A stretch of DNA of 64,000 nt. Source: JAGDZR01 sp049115695 (GTDB lineage Bacteria > Bacteroidota > Bacteroidia > Cytophagales > Cyclobacteriaceae). The notes under the pieces are model-generated. The model was not told the DNA's origin. It worked only from the letters and a program-made list of their open reading frames with translations, and did not search any database. The stretch covers positions 124,001-188,000 of the forward strand of contig JAGDZR010000001.1 of the NCBI GenBank assembly GCA_049115695.1. The letters run 5' to 3'. Shown piece by piece: positions 53,062 to 60,640 of this stretch. Within the stretch, counting starts at the first letter, position 1, and each line of letters begins with the position of its first letter. Position numbers and translations under genes: made by a program.

Positions 53062-55203
53062 ATGAAGAATCTCTCGATCACTTATGTAATTGCCTTATCT
53101 ATTATCGGTCTGGTAGTATTGATTAGTCAATACCTTATCCAGAGCTCTATTTCAACTTCGCTGTACGATTCTCGTACCATCAATATTTCGGGTCGTCAGA
53201 CCATGCTTTCTCAACGAATTACTAAAGCCGCACTTGCCATGGAGACTGCCGAAACCGAAGCAGAGTTTGTTGATTATCGTAATGAGCTCAAAGCAGCTGC
53301 TATCCTGTGGGAAAATTCTCATCAGTCATTGCAGTACGGTAATGAGAAAATGGGGCTAGAAGATGTTAATAACTCTGATAAGACTTTATTGTTATTTCTG
53401 GAATCCGAATCGCACTATGAGGGAATGCGATCAGCCATTGGTGGCCTTGTAGAAATACAATACGCTGATAGCCTGGCTAAAGAGAGAGTGGGAAGGTACA
53501 CCGATAAGATTCAAAAACACGAAGGCAAGTTTCTGGACTTAATGAATCAAATCACTTTCAGTTATGACAATGAATCTAAAGCGCGGGTTCAGCAGCTTTC
53601 GCAGACTGAATACGTCCTGCTTGCTATCGCCTTGCTACTGCTCATTTTGGAGGCTTTTTTCATTTTCAGGCCTGTCTTCCAGCGAGTGAGAAAATACACC
53701 CAAGAGCTGATAGACAAGGAAAAATCTATTCAATTGGCGCTGGATCAGACCAGAAAAGAAAAGAAAAAAGTTGACTATCTCAATCACCAGGCTCAAACGG
53801 TTTTCAGTAATGTGAGGCAAGGTATTTTCCTAATGGATGATCAATACACCATTAGCGAACTTCATTCAGAAGTGCTTCAGGACATTTTGCGCCAAGATGA
53901 TCTCGCCGGCACCAACTTTGTGAAACTACTCAGGCCTAAGCTTGTCCACAAGAATCAGGAGGCACTTGAAGATTTTGTTGAGTTGCTCTTTGACCCTAAA
54001 ATCAAAGAAAAAACACTCCAAAAACTGAATCCTGTAGAGAACGTAGAAATTTATCATAGCGAAAATGGAGAAGCAGGTATAGAAGCCAGGCATTTGAGTA
54101 TCTCCTTTTCACGTATTAGAGGAAGGAAGAGAATTTATTCTATACTGGTGAATATTGCTGATGAGTCGGATACGGTGATGCTGCAAAAGCAGATTCAGGA
54201 AGCAGAAGAAAGAAATAAACGCGAGTCGGCACAATTACTCAGCATACTCAAAGTGGATCCACTGCTCATTAAGCAACTTTTGACTGAAATTAAGGATTCG
54301 ATCCAGGAAATTCTGGACATTTATGAAAAAGGGGTAGACGAGTTCGATGACCTGATAGAATTCACTTTTAGGACGATCCACCATCTGAAGGGCAATACAT
54401 CCTTGATTGATCTTCAACTACTAGAAGACAAATTTCATCAAATAGAAGAAATCATCATAGCCGTTAAAGAGAAAGACAAAGTCGTCAGTAAGGATTTTCT
54501 GAAGATCCTCTATGAGATCAATGAAGTGACTCAGATCACCAATAACATGCAGCAAATGCTCAGTAAAATTGCTCAGTTTAACATGCAGTTAAGTGAAAAC
54601 GAAGAAACGAAATCGATGACCAATGAGAAGCTCAAAACGTTTTTGAACCAAGGGGTTGCTAAGTTGTCAAGAGATGCTGGAAAACAGATCAACTTCTTAT
54701 TTACTGAAAATGACATCAAATTGAGTGAGGAGTTTCTTCTTTTGATAAAAGACCTGACCATTCAGCTAGTCAGAAACTCCCTGGCACATGGTATTGAAAG
54801 TGAGCAGGAGCGACTGCTGTCTAATAAAACGCAACATGGAAATATCAGTCTGACCATCCACAATACTCAATCGGATGACCTGATGCTGATTTATAAGGAC
54901 GATGGCAGAGGACTAGATTTGGACCGAATTGTAGAGAAAGCGATTGCTAAGAAAATTGTGGGGACAGATGAGGTCAGGTCTTTTTCTGACGCGGCAAAAG
55001 CCAACCTCATCTTTATCGAAAGCTTTAGTACTTCAGAAAATGCGGATATGATGTCTGGTAGAGGCCAGGGGATGAGTATCATCAAGTCGATCGTTGATAA
55101 GTCAAGAGGTACCCTTGCTATAGATACTGTAAAAGACCGATACTTCAGTGTCTCAATAACATTACCGGTCAAAAAAGAAATAATTCAATTAATCACTGCA
55201 TAA
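53062..55203 (+). CDS. PilJ-domain CheA-like histidine kinase (PilJ-PAS-Hpt-HATPase)
   Basis: About 713 residues from ATG 53062 (an in-frame TTG precedes it). Two membrane helices (about 7-27 and 182-205) enclose a PilJ-type periplasmic four-helix sensor marked by SGRQTMLSQRITKAAL. A coiled coil and a PAS-like region (about 250-355) follow. An Hpt domain contains TIHHLKGNTSL, phosphoacceptor His near 440. A CheA-type HATPase has N-box LVRNSLAHGIES and G-boxes DDGRGL and GRGQGMSI. There is no dimerisation or CheW-binding domain, so this is CheA-like without a chemoreceptor array. Stop and the next ATG overlap (TAATG). Confidence 0.9.
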   Translation: MKNLSITYVIALSIIGLVVLISQYLIQSSISTSLYDSRTINISGRQTMLSQRITKAALAMETAETEAEFVDYRNELKAAAILWENSHQSLQYGNEKMGLEDVNNSDKTLLLFLESESHYEGMRSAIGGLVEIQYADSLAKERVGRYTDKIQKHEGKFLDLMNQITFSYDNESKARVQQLSQTEYVLLAIALLLLILEAFFIFRPVFQRVRKYTQELIDKEKSIQLALDQTRKEKKKVDYLNHQAQTVFSNVRQGIFLMDDQYTISELHSEVLQDILRQDDLAGTNFVKLLRPKLVHKNQEALEDFVELLFDPKIKEKTLQKLNPVENVEIYHSENGEAGIEARHLSISFSRIRGRKRIYSILVNIADESDTVMLQKQIQEAEERNKRESAQLLSILKVDPLLIKQLLTEIKDSIQEILDIYEKGVDEFDDLIEFTFRTIHHLKGNTSLIDLQLLEDKFHQIEEIIIAVKEKDKVVSKDFLKILYEINEVTQITNNMQQMLSKIAQFNMQLSENEETKSMTNEKLKTFLNQGVAKLSRDAGKQINFLFTENDIKLSEEFLLLIKDLTIQLVRNSLAHGIESEQERLLSNKTQHGNISLTIHNTQSDDLMLIYKDDGRGLDLDRIVEKAIAKKIVGTDEVRSFSDAAKANLIFIESFSTSENADMMSGRGQGMSIIKSIVDKSRGTLAIDTVKDRYFSVSITLPVKKEIIQLITA

Positions 55204-55577
55204 TGAAAGTACTGATAGTGGACGATTCTGCAATGATGCGTAGGACGGTCCAGAGACATGTCAATCAGCTGGAGGTAGAAATCATCGGCGCAGCATCTAA
55301 TGGGAATGAAGCAATTGAATTGGTGAAATCACACCAACCTGATATTGTCACGTTAGACATAACCATGCCTGGTATGGATGGCCTGTCCTGCCTGGATCAT
55401 ATCATGGAGATAGCTCCAGAAACTAAAGTCATTGTAGTTACTGCCCTCAAAGACAAGCCAACCGGTCTGAAAGCCTTAAAGAAGGGAGCTGTGGGGTATA
55501 TCAATAAACCTATAGATGAAGATGATATTGTGAGCGCCTTTGATGATGTATTAAATATGGAAGAGGATGAATATTAA
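55203..55577 (+). CDS. CheY-like stand-alone response regulator
   Basis: The 124-residue receiver domain has VLIVDDSAMMRRT, phosphoacceptor Asp in IVTLDITMPGMDG (about 55), Thr in VVTALKDK and Lys in GYINKPIDEDD. It has no output domain, so it must act by binding a partner, probably a PP2C or another protein. It begins inside the kinase stop codon and its last 11 bases overlap the CheX-like gene, so the three are translated together. The kinase Hpt is its obvious phosphodonor. Confidence 0.95.
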   Translation: MKVLIVDDSAMMRRTVQRHVNQLEVEIIGAASNGNEAIELVKSHQPDIVTLDITMPGMDGLSCLDHIMEIAPETKVIVVTALKDKPTGLKALKKGAVGYINKPIDEDDIVSAFDDVLNMEEDEY

Positions 55578-56034
55578 TAGGGAAGAGTTTGAAGAAGCAT
55601 GTGGAGTATTCATTGAATCTGTAAGTACATACTTTGATCACTCCACAAAGCAACCCGCAGATACAGGTGTTCCCTATTTGAAAGATCAGGCCAATGTGCC
55701 CTTGTTGGAGTATACTGGTGCGATTGCCATTTCTGGATCCAACAAAGGTTTTATTTACATCTCGGGGGAGAGGACACTATTCAAAGAGCTGATATCCAAA
55801 GTGGTAGGGTTTGATGACCCAACAGATGAAGATATTCTGGATATGGCTGGCGAAGTGTCGAATGTAGTGGCAGGCAACCTTCGCGAGACTTACGGTGAGC
55901 ACTTCATGATTTCCGTACCTACGGTTTTTGAAGGGAAACCCAAGCGACTCAAGTTTCAGGATAAAGTCAATCCTTATGTGATACCGATCAACTGGAAAAG
56001 AACCCGGGCCTGTATAGTGGTGGGGTTGGAATGA
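55567..56034 (+). CDS. CheX-like phosphatase of the CheY
   Basis: The 155-residue protein has a CheC/CheX fold with DMAGEVSNVVAGNLRET near residue 96, containing the E-x2-N catalytic pair that hydrolyses phospho-Asp on CheY. The upstream region binds as a dimer in known CheX. It overlaps the cheY-like gene by 11 bases (ATGAATATTAATAG shared). It probably shuts off the adjacent receiver. Chemotaxis genes are absent from the window, so the pair is likely devoted to this module. Confidence 0.88.
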   Translation: MNINREEFEEACGVFIESVSTYFDHSTKQPADTGVPYLKDQANVPLLEYTGAIAISGSNKGFIYISGERTLFKELISKVVGFDDPTDEDILDMAGEVSNVVAGNLRETYGEHFMISVPTVFEGKPKRLKFQDKVNPYVIPINWKRTRACIVVGLE

Positions 56035-56111
56035 TCATTATTGAGATTTATGAATGGAATAAACGTTTTTTCCCATTATAGGCGAGATTTAAAAACCGTA
56101 AACCTGATATC

Positions 56112-56951
56112 ATGCTACCACGCTTGACGGATGACCAAGAAGTGAAGAGTAATGAAAAGAACACCCCCAATGAAAAGATCATAGATATTACTCTCAAAAA
56201 CTATTATGCCTCTTTTCCCAAAGAAAGTGTGCTCAAAACATTATTGAAGAATGCCTTTGTGATCAACCGTCCATTGGATCAAGTGGGTGGTGACGGCTAT
56301 TGGTTACATGAAAGTCACGGCGTTATTTTTTTGGTCGTGTTTGACTGTATGGGCCATGGTAGACTTGCCAGTATCATGACGCGCATTTACATCTCGGCAA
56401 TTAGACAAACCATCCAAGATGATGAAGTTGAGGATCCAGGTTGCATTCTTACAGCTATCCATAATCGGATAAAAGCATATTTTGAAAGTAAAAAGAACAC
56501 CCAGATAGGTAGCGGTGCAGATATCGGTATACTTAAACTAGATGCGCATAATTCGAAAATCGAATATGCAGGGTCAAAAATGGACCTGGTTTATACCCAT
56601 CAAGGTGAAGTACACAGGATAAAAGCTAATAAAAGACAAGTGGGTGACCTCTTCGACTTTGACAGAGATTACACTACTATAGTTCTCGATTGGAAACGAA
56701 CTACTGCCCCGGCCAATATCTACCTGTTTAGTGATGGAGTGACGGACCTGATTGGAGGTGCACAAAATAAAAAATTGAAATTCAAAGGTTTCCAACGAAT
56801 GTTAGAGGAAATCATTGATCAATCTTTTGGAAATCATAAAAAACTATTGGAAGAAAAGCTGACAAAGTGGTCCGGTCGTAATCATCAAACCGATGATTTG
56901 CTCCTGATAGGACTTTCTGTCACTGAAGATTATTTTTTGGCCACAACTTGA
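56112..56951 (+). CDS. SpoIIE-type PP2C serine/threonine phosphatase
   Basis: The 279-residue cytoplasmic phosphatase contains DQVGGDGYW, VVFDCMGHGRLAS (metal-binding Asp and GHG), IGSGADIGILKLD, YLFSDGVTDLIGG and HQTDDLLLIGLS, in the order of the PP2C_SIG/SpoIIE fold. There is no N-terminal sensor or receiver, so regulation should come from a partner, plausibly the CheY. Such phosphatases usually dephosphorylate STAS-domain anti-sigma antagonists. No STAS or anti-sigma gene is in the window. Last gene of the module. Confidence 0.9.
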   Translation: MLPRLTDDQEVKSNEKNTPNEKIIDITLKNYYASFPKESVLKTLLKNAFVINRPLDQVGGDGYWLHESHGVIFLVVFDCMGHGRLASIMTRIYISAIRQTIQDDEVEDPGCILTAIHNRIKAYFESKKNTQIGSGADIGILKLDAHNSKIEYAGSKMDLVYTHQGEVHRIKANKRQVGDLFDFDRDYTTIVLDWKRTTAPANIYLFSDGVTDLIGGAQNKKLKFKGFQRMLEEIIDQSFGNHKKLLEEKLTKWSGRNHQTDDLLLIGLSVTEDYFLATT

Positions 56952-56982
56952 GGTGATTTTGAACCAAAGATCAGCTTAGGTC

Positions 56983-57086
56983 GAGTTTGAAAATAGTGAT
57001 GATCATTACCTGACGTTTGAGTTTGATGAGCATAAAACAGGACGATTCAAGCAGTTTGAGTCCATCCCTTTGCTATTGCGTATTAG
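56983..57086 (+). pseudogene. Decayed copy of the 3' end of the VOC gene
   Basis: This segment matches 51257-51361 at roughly 83 percent of positions by eye: EFENSDDHYLTFEFDEH and KTGRFKQFESIPLL in place of EFENNDDHCLTLEFDEH and the rest of the tail. A one-base deletion at about 57070 shifts the frame before the stop. There is no upstream gene part. So a second, older VOC-like gene was truncated, or a piece was duplicated. Confidence 0.75.
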
Positions 57087-57101
57087 GTGCAGTATAACAA
57101 A

Positions 57102-58409
57102 TCATTTCCCCATTAAATAGGAGATAGAAACTCCAACGCTATAGGGCTTGAGGGACAGTACTTGATTTGCGTCAAAATGATCCTTGTTCAGGGCAAAGCG
57201 AATAGATGGGATTACATAAAGATTCCCGGTGTTTCCTTCAAAAATCAATTTTCTTAATCCGGCACTCGCAAGCCATTGATCAGGGTAGTTGATCGCATAC
57301 TCATTTCCGTCATAATCAAATGTATGATTGGGATTGAGTACTTTTTGAAACTCCATTCCGGCGTAGAGGATGTTGGCGCGGCTAGGGAATACATAAAAAT
57401 TGGCGATAAGCTTTCCTCCAGTTGAGAACATTTGGTGGTTGATATCAACGATATCTTCTTCATAGACTGGTAATAGCGTAACCCGTTCGCCACTGACAAC
57501 ACCGACCTGGTCTGGCTCGAAATCATGAATCGCGAATGAATAGTCTTGTCGGTAAGTCTGCGCGGCTATGCCAGCATTCAACATGATTCTTTTGTTGAGT
57601 TCATAATGGATACCGCCTTCCAGAATAGCTCCAGCGCGCTGTGGTGAAATACTTGCCAGTCCAGAGAAATTTGAAATGACAAGCTCGTCATCCACGTTGG
57701 GTTGTGCCTGTTGATATTGGAAAAACAGTCCTGCATCTGCGTAGGGTTTAACCTTTCTTTTCTGTGGCTTAATTTCCTTGGTCAGAGGAATGTTCGGTCC
57801 CTTGTTTTCCCCATGATGAACAATTACTACCAAAATAGGTCGGTGAGGGGTAATATCTGCCTCCTTGAATTTTCGACGCATCAGGTCGTGGATGTCTCCA
57901 AATGCGATGGTTTTATTATGATTGACCTCATCACGAGACTTGTTAGATAGTTGAACAAACCCAGGTGTTTTTTGGTTAGCAGGGGCAATGTTTAAACTCG
58001 AGGAGCCACTTGTTGATTGATTCTGTACTTGTTCCTTAGGTTGTATTGGAGTAGTTGAAGCAATGTATTGGGAGATTTCCTTTACCGATTCCCTTATGCT
58101 GTTAATGGTGTCGGGAGTAACTAATTGTGCGTTTGTGCCTTTATCATAGGGTGGAGATGTAAGCTTTGTTTGCGTAGTTGAAGGTGCCTTTTGAGTGATT
58201 TGCGCTGAGGTGTCCACTTGTTCATTGTGAGGAACGATTTGCAGCAGAGACACGACGAAGATCACAATACCAGTCACCTGCCAGACAGAGATCCCTTTCG
58301 AGTCATTGTCATCCAGCTTGCTGAAGATTGCCTTCTTGAGTTTGGGTGGAGGAGACGATGTATAACCCCTCAGTCGTTTGCCTATATGTTTATCAAATGA
58401 CTGACTCAT
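57102..58409 (-). CDS. Single-helix protein with OM-barrel-like C-terminal domain (anti-sigma-like)
   Basis: The 435-residue protein starts with about 40 cytoplasmic residues (IGKRLRGYTSSPPPKLKKAI), one membrane helix (VWQVTGIVIFVVSLLQIV), a Pro/Thr/Gln-rich linker and a beta-rich domain of about 210 residues (AGAILEGGIHYELNKRIMLNAG; ends VGVSISYLMGK) like the outer-membrane barrel family. Its start overlaps the ECF sigma gene by 17 bases. The short N-terminus with a PPP-x-L motif resembles those of Bacteroidota proteins that hold ECF sigma factors. The barrel-like domain cannot sit in the outer membrane and span the inner membrane too unless the linker bridges the periplasm. Confidence 0.82.
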   Translation of the reverse strand: MSQSFDKHIGKRLRGYTSSPPPKLKKAIFSKLDDNDSKGISVWQVTGIVIFVVSLLQIVPHNEQVDTSAQITQKAPSTTQTKLTSPPYDKGTNAQLVTPDTINSIRESVKEISQYIASTTPIQPKEQVQNQSTSGSSSLNIAPANQKTPGFVQLSNKSRDEVNHNKTIAFGDIHDLMRRKFKEADITPHRPILVVIVHHGENKGPNIPLTKEIKPQKRKVKPYADAGLFFQYQQAQPNVDDELVISNFSGLASISPQRAGAILEGGIHYELNKRIMLNAGIAAQTYRQDYSFAIHDFEPDQVGVVSGERVTLLPVYEEDIVDINHQMFSTGGKLIANFYVFPSRANILYAGMEFQKVLNPNHTFDYDGNEYAINYPDQWLASAGLRKLIFEGNTGNLYVIPSIRFALNKDHFDANQVLSLKPYSVGVSISYLMGK

Positions 58410-58941
58410 ACCTCGTGATTCCTAAATTTTTCAACTTTTCTTTCAGTAATCTGCGCGCATAGGTGAGTTGAGATCGAGAAGTGCTTTCAGTAATGCCCAG
58501 TTGTTCTGCTATCTCCTTATGGCTATACCCATCAACAGCATAAAGGTTAAATACCATTCTATATCCGTCAGGGAGTTGATTGATGATTTTTACAATTTCG
58601 TCATTCGATAATTTATCTAGTAATTCTTCGTACTGTTGGTCACCCTGTTCGTCTGAATCCTCCGTCTCCAGATTTTCTTGGGTGTTGATCTTGAGATGAT
58701 CAATGGCTGTATTGATGGCAATTCGCTTGATCCAACCTGGGAGCGCATCGGGTTCTTTTACTTTGTCTATTTTTTGAAACACTTTTAGAAACACTTCCTG
58801 AAAAATGTCTTCTGCCTGTTCTTGTGATCTGGCGTAGCGAAGGCATACCCCCATCACCATATCACAAAATCTGTGATACAACTCCTCCTGACATTTTCTT
58901 TTACCTGCCAGGCATCCCGTAAGTATCTCATGGAGGTGCAT
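58393..58941 (-). CDS. ECF-type RNA polymerase sigma-70 factor
   Basis: The 182-residue protein has sigma region 2 (YHRFCDMVMGVCLRYARS, QAEDIFQEVFLKVFQKI) and region 4 (LPDGYRMVFNLYAVDGYS with HKEIAEQLGITESTSRS). The start is ATG 58941. Its 3' end overlaps the start of the one-helix partner gene by 17 bases, giving coupled translation, as is usual for ECF sigma/anti-sigma pairs. It is not closely like the sigma factor at 8493, which has a FecR partner. Confidence 0.95.
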   Translation of the reverse strand: MHLHEILTGCLAGKRKCQEELYHRFCDMVMGVCLRYARSQEQAEDIFQEVFLKVFQKIDKVKEPDALPGWIKRIAINTAIDHLKINTQENLETEDSDEQGDQQYEELLDKLSNDEIVKIINQLPDGYRMVFNLYAVDGYSHKEIAEQLGITESTSRSQLTYARRLLKEKLKNLGITRYESVI

Positions 58942-59005
58942 ATCGCAACAAAGGACAGGGAATTACCAAATTCCCCGACCTTCGAAACTAATAAGTAATA
59001 GGGGA

Positions 59006-60304
59006 TTATTTGTTTACTTCTATATGTATATATGCGTAATCGCACTTGTCACCTTCACAGATTTTATATTTCATTTCTACTTCTTTTGTGCCAGTAAAAT
59101 CCTCATCAATCGTATAGGATACGGTATGATCATCGTTTATTACAGCTGTACCGTAATTAGGCTCATGATAAAATTCCATTTCGAAATCTTCAATGCAGAT
59201 GTGATCATTTTCGAGCGGAGCTATTACCAATGGATGTACATCTCCGACAGAGTCCGGTTTCGCATCATAGGTATAATAATCATCAAACAACGTCGGACAG
59301 AACTCCGGGTCTGAGGTCAGTTTCTCTTTGAAATAAATAGACAGAGACCTGAATAAGGTGTCATCACCTACAGCTATCATATACTTCAACCAGTCTGTCG
59401 AATCTCTATCTTCCGCAGGTCGATAAATGATGTATTGATTGTCATCACTGACCTCAGCAGTTCCATCATTGATTTCGAGGATATCTATGAAGAAGTCAGG
59501 GATTTCGCACGTTTCATCCCAATTGTTGAATACTTTGATCTCGTATGCCTCCTGCAGTGTGTCATCCCAGATCTGATGATACCAGGTTGAGAAGGCATTT
59601 TCAATGCACTCTTGTTGAGGGTCTTTCACTACTGTCTCAACGGATACGATCGACAGACTCATATGGGTGTTTCCTTCATTGTCGGTCAATTCAATCAGAT
59701 AGATGAAGAAGTCATGGCCTTCATATTCAGCGTCAGCGTGGTACTTAAAATATTTTTCGTCGTGCACTTCGACCTGACCATATGTTGGCGCTAATATGAC
59801 GGATAGGTTGATGTCAGTGACCTGATCTTCACAGTAGCCATCATTTTCTAATACTTCCATTTTCTTTTCACGGCCCGCTTCCATCCAGTAGTAATCGGAG
59901 AGCGCACCATTGAAACACGGGATGTTGTCCTTCGCTACAGCTGTGATTGTGACTGTATCTGCATCAAGCAAGAGACTGTCCGCACTATAGATCTCTATTG
60001 AGAATTGATCCTGACCTACAAAATCATGGTCAGCATAATATTCAAGCAGAGCATCCGTATTTTCCAGGAACTTTAAGGATCCATGCGTCGGGTGAACCCG
60101 GATTTCAAAAGTCAATTGTTGATCTCCCTGCACGACTTGTTTAAGGTCAAAAACCATCGAATGACCAGGGACGATTTTCAGTTCATCCAATAGTTCAAGG
60201 AGTTCCTCCGGAGTTGGAAGTTCATCATCATTAAGGATATCGCAAGAAAATAGTGTTGCAACAGCCAAAAACATTACATAAGCGATTTTTCTAGTTGTGT
60301 TCAT
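59006..60304 (-). CDS. Lipoprotein with tandem Ig/cadherin-like repeats
   Basis: The 432-residue protein has a lipoprotein signal (ATLFSCDILND). Four repeats of about 90-100 residues follow. Each contains a G-x-[AVL]-x-V then Y-x-[AYPI]-D-x-D-[FY]-x-G pattern, as in HGSLKFLENTDALLEYYADHDFVGQ and GTAVINDDHTVSYTIDEDFTG. This resembles the cadherin-like/Big_9 repeats of surface proteins. Cysteine pairs near repeat borders may form disulfides. It lies upstream of the sigma gene on the same strand (64-base gap). It may be a surface-exposed lipoprotein. Function unknown. Confidence 0.82.
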   Translation of the reverse strand: MNTTRKIAYVMFLAVATLFSCDILNDDELPTPEELLELLDELKIVPGHSMVFDLKQVVQGDQQLTFEIRVHPTHGSLKFLENTDALLEYYADHDFVGQDQFSIEIYSADSLLLDADTVTITAVAKDNIPCFNGALSDYYWMEAGREKKMEVLENDGYCEDQVTDINLSVILAPTYGQVEVHDEKYFKYHADAEYEGHDFFIYLIELTDNEGNTHMSLSIVSVETVVKDPQQECIENAFSTWYHQIWDDTLQEAYEIKVFNNWDETCEIPDFFIDILEINDGTAEVSDDNQYIIYRPAEDRDSTDWLKYMIAVGDDTLFRSLSIYFKEKLTSDPEFCPTLFDDYYTYDAKPDSVGDVHPLVIAPLENDHICIEDFEMEFYHEPNYGTAVINDDHTVSYTIDEDFTGTKEVEMKYKICEGDKCDYAYIHIEVNK

Positions 60305-60435
60305 ATTTCAAAACATTTTTTAAGCAAGACTTGAGTCAGAACGAAAACGCTGTATGAAGATTGAAAAAAAAGTAAAAAACCTTAATGATCAATAAGAAAC
60401 ACTTATTGGTTTTGATTTTTTTCAGGAATACTGAA

Positions 60436-60639
60436 ATGGACAAAATGCTAGTAGACGAGGCTACCAGCACGCAGGAAATATATGATCAGGCCATTGCAAG
60501 ACAAATGCTCAATGAAAAATTCCTAATTCAGCAAGAATTGACCGAATCAGGAATTTTGTCTCTTTACACTACTCCTAACAACCTGAGCGTAGATGTGATC
60601 AATAAGTACATTGAAATCAAATATCAACGCTTGATTTAG
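60436..60639 (+). CDS. Small hypothetical protein
   Basis: A 67-residue protein from ATG 60436 (an in-frame ATG at 60385 would add a short hydrophobic start with a poor fit). It is helical and charged, with YDQAIARQMLNEKFLIQQEL in the middle and no Cys. It ends just before the convergent sortilin-like gene. No family is recognised; it may be genuine because the reading frame has normal codon use, but support is limited. Confidence 0.5.
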   Translation: MDKMLVDEATSTQEIYDQAIARQMLNEKFLIQQELTESGILSLYTTPNNLSVDVINKYIEIKYQRLI

Positions 60640-60640
60640 G

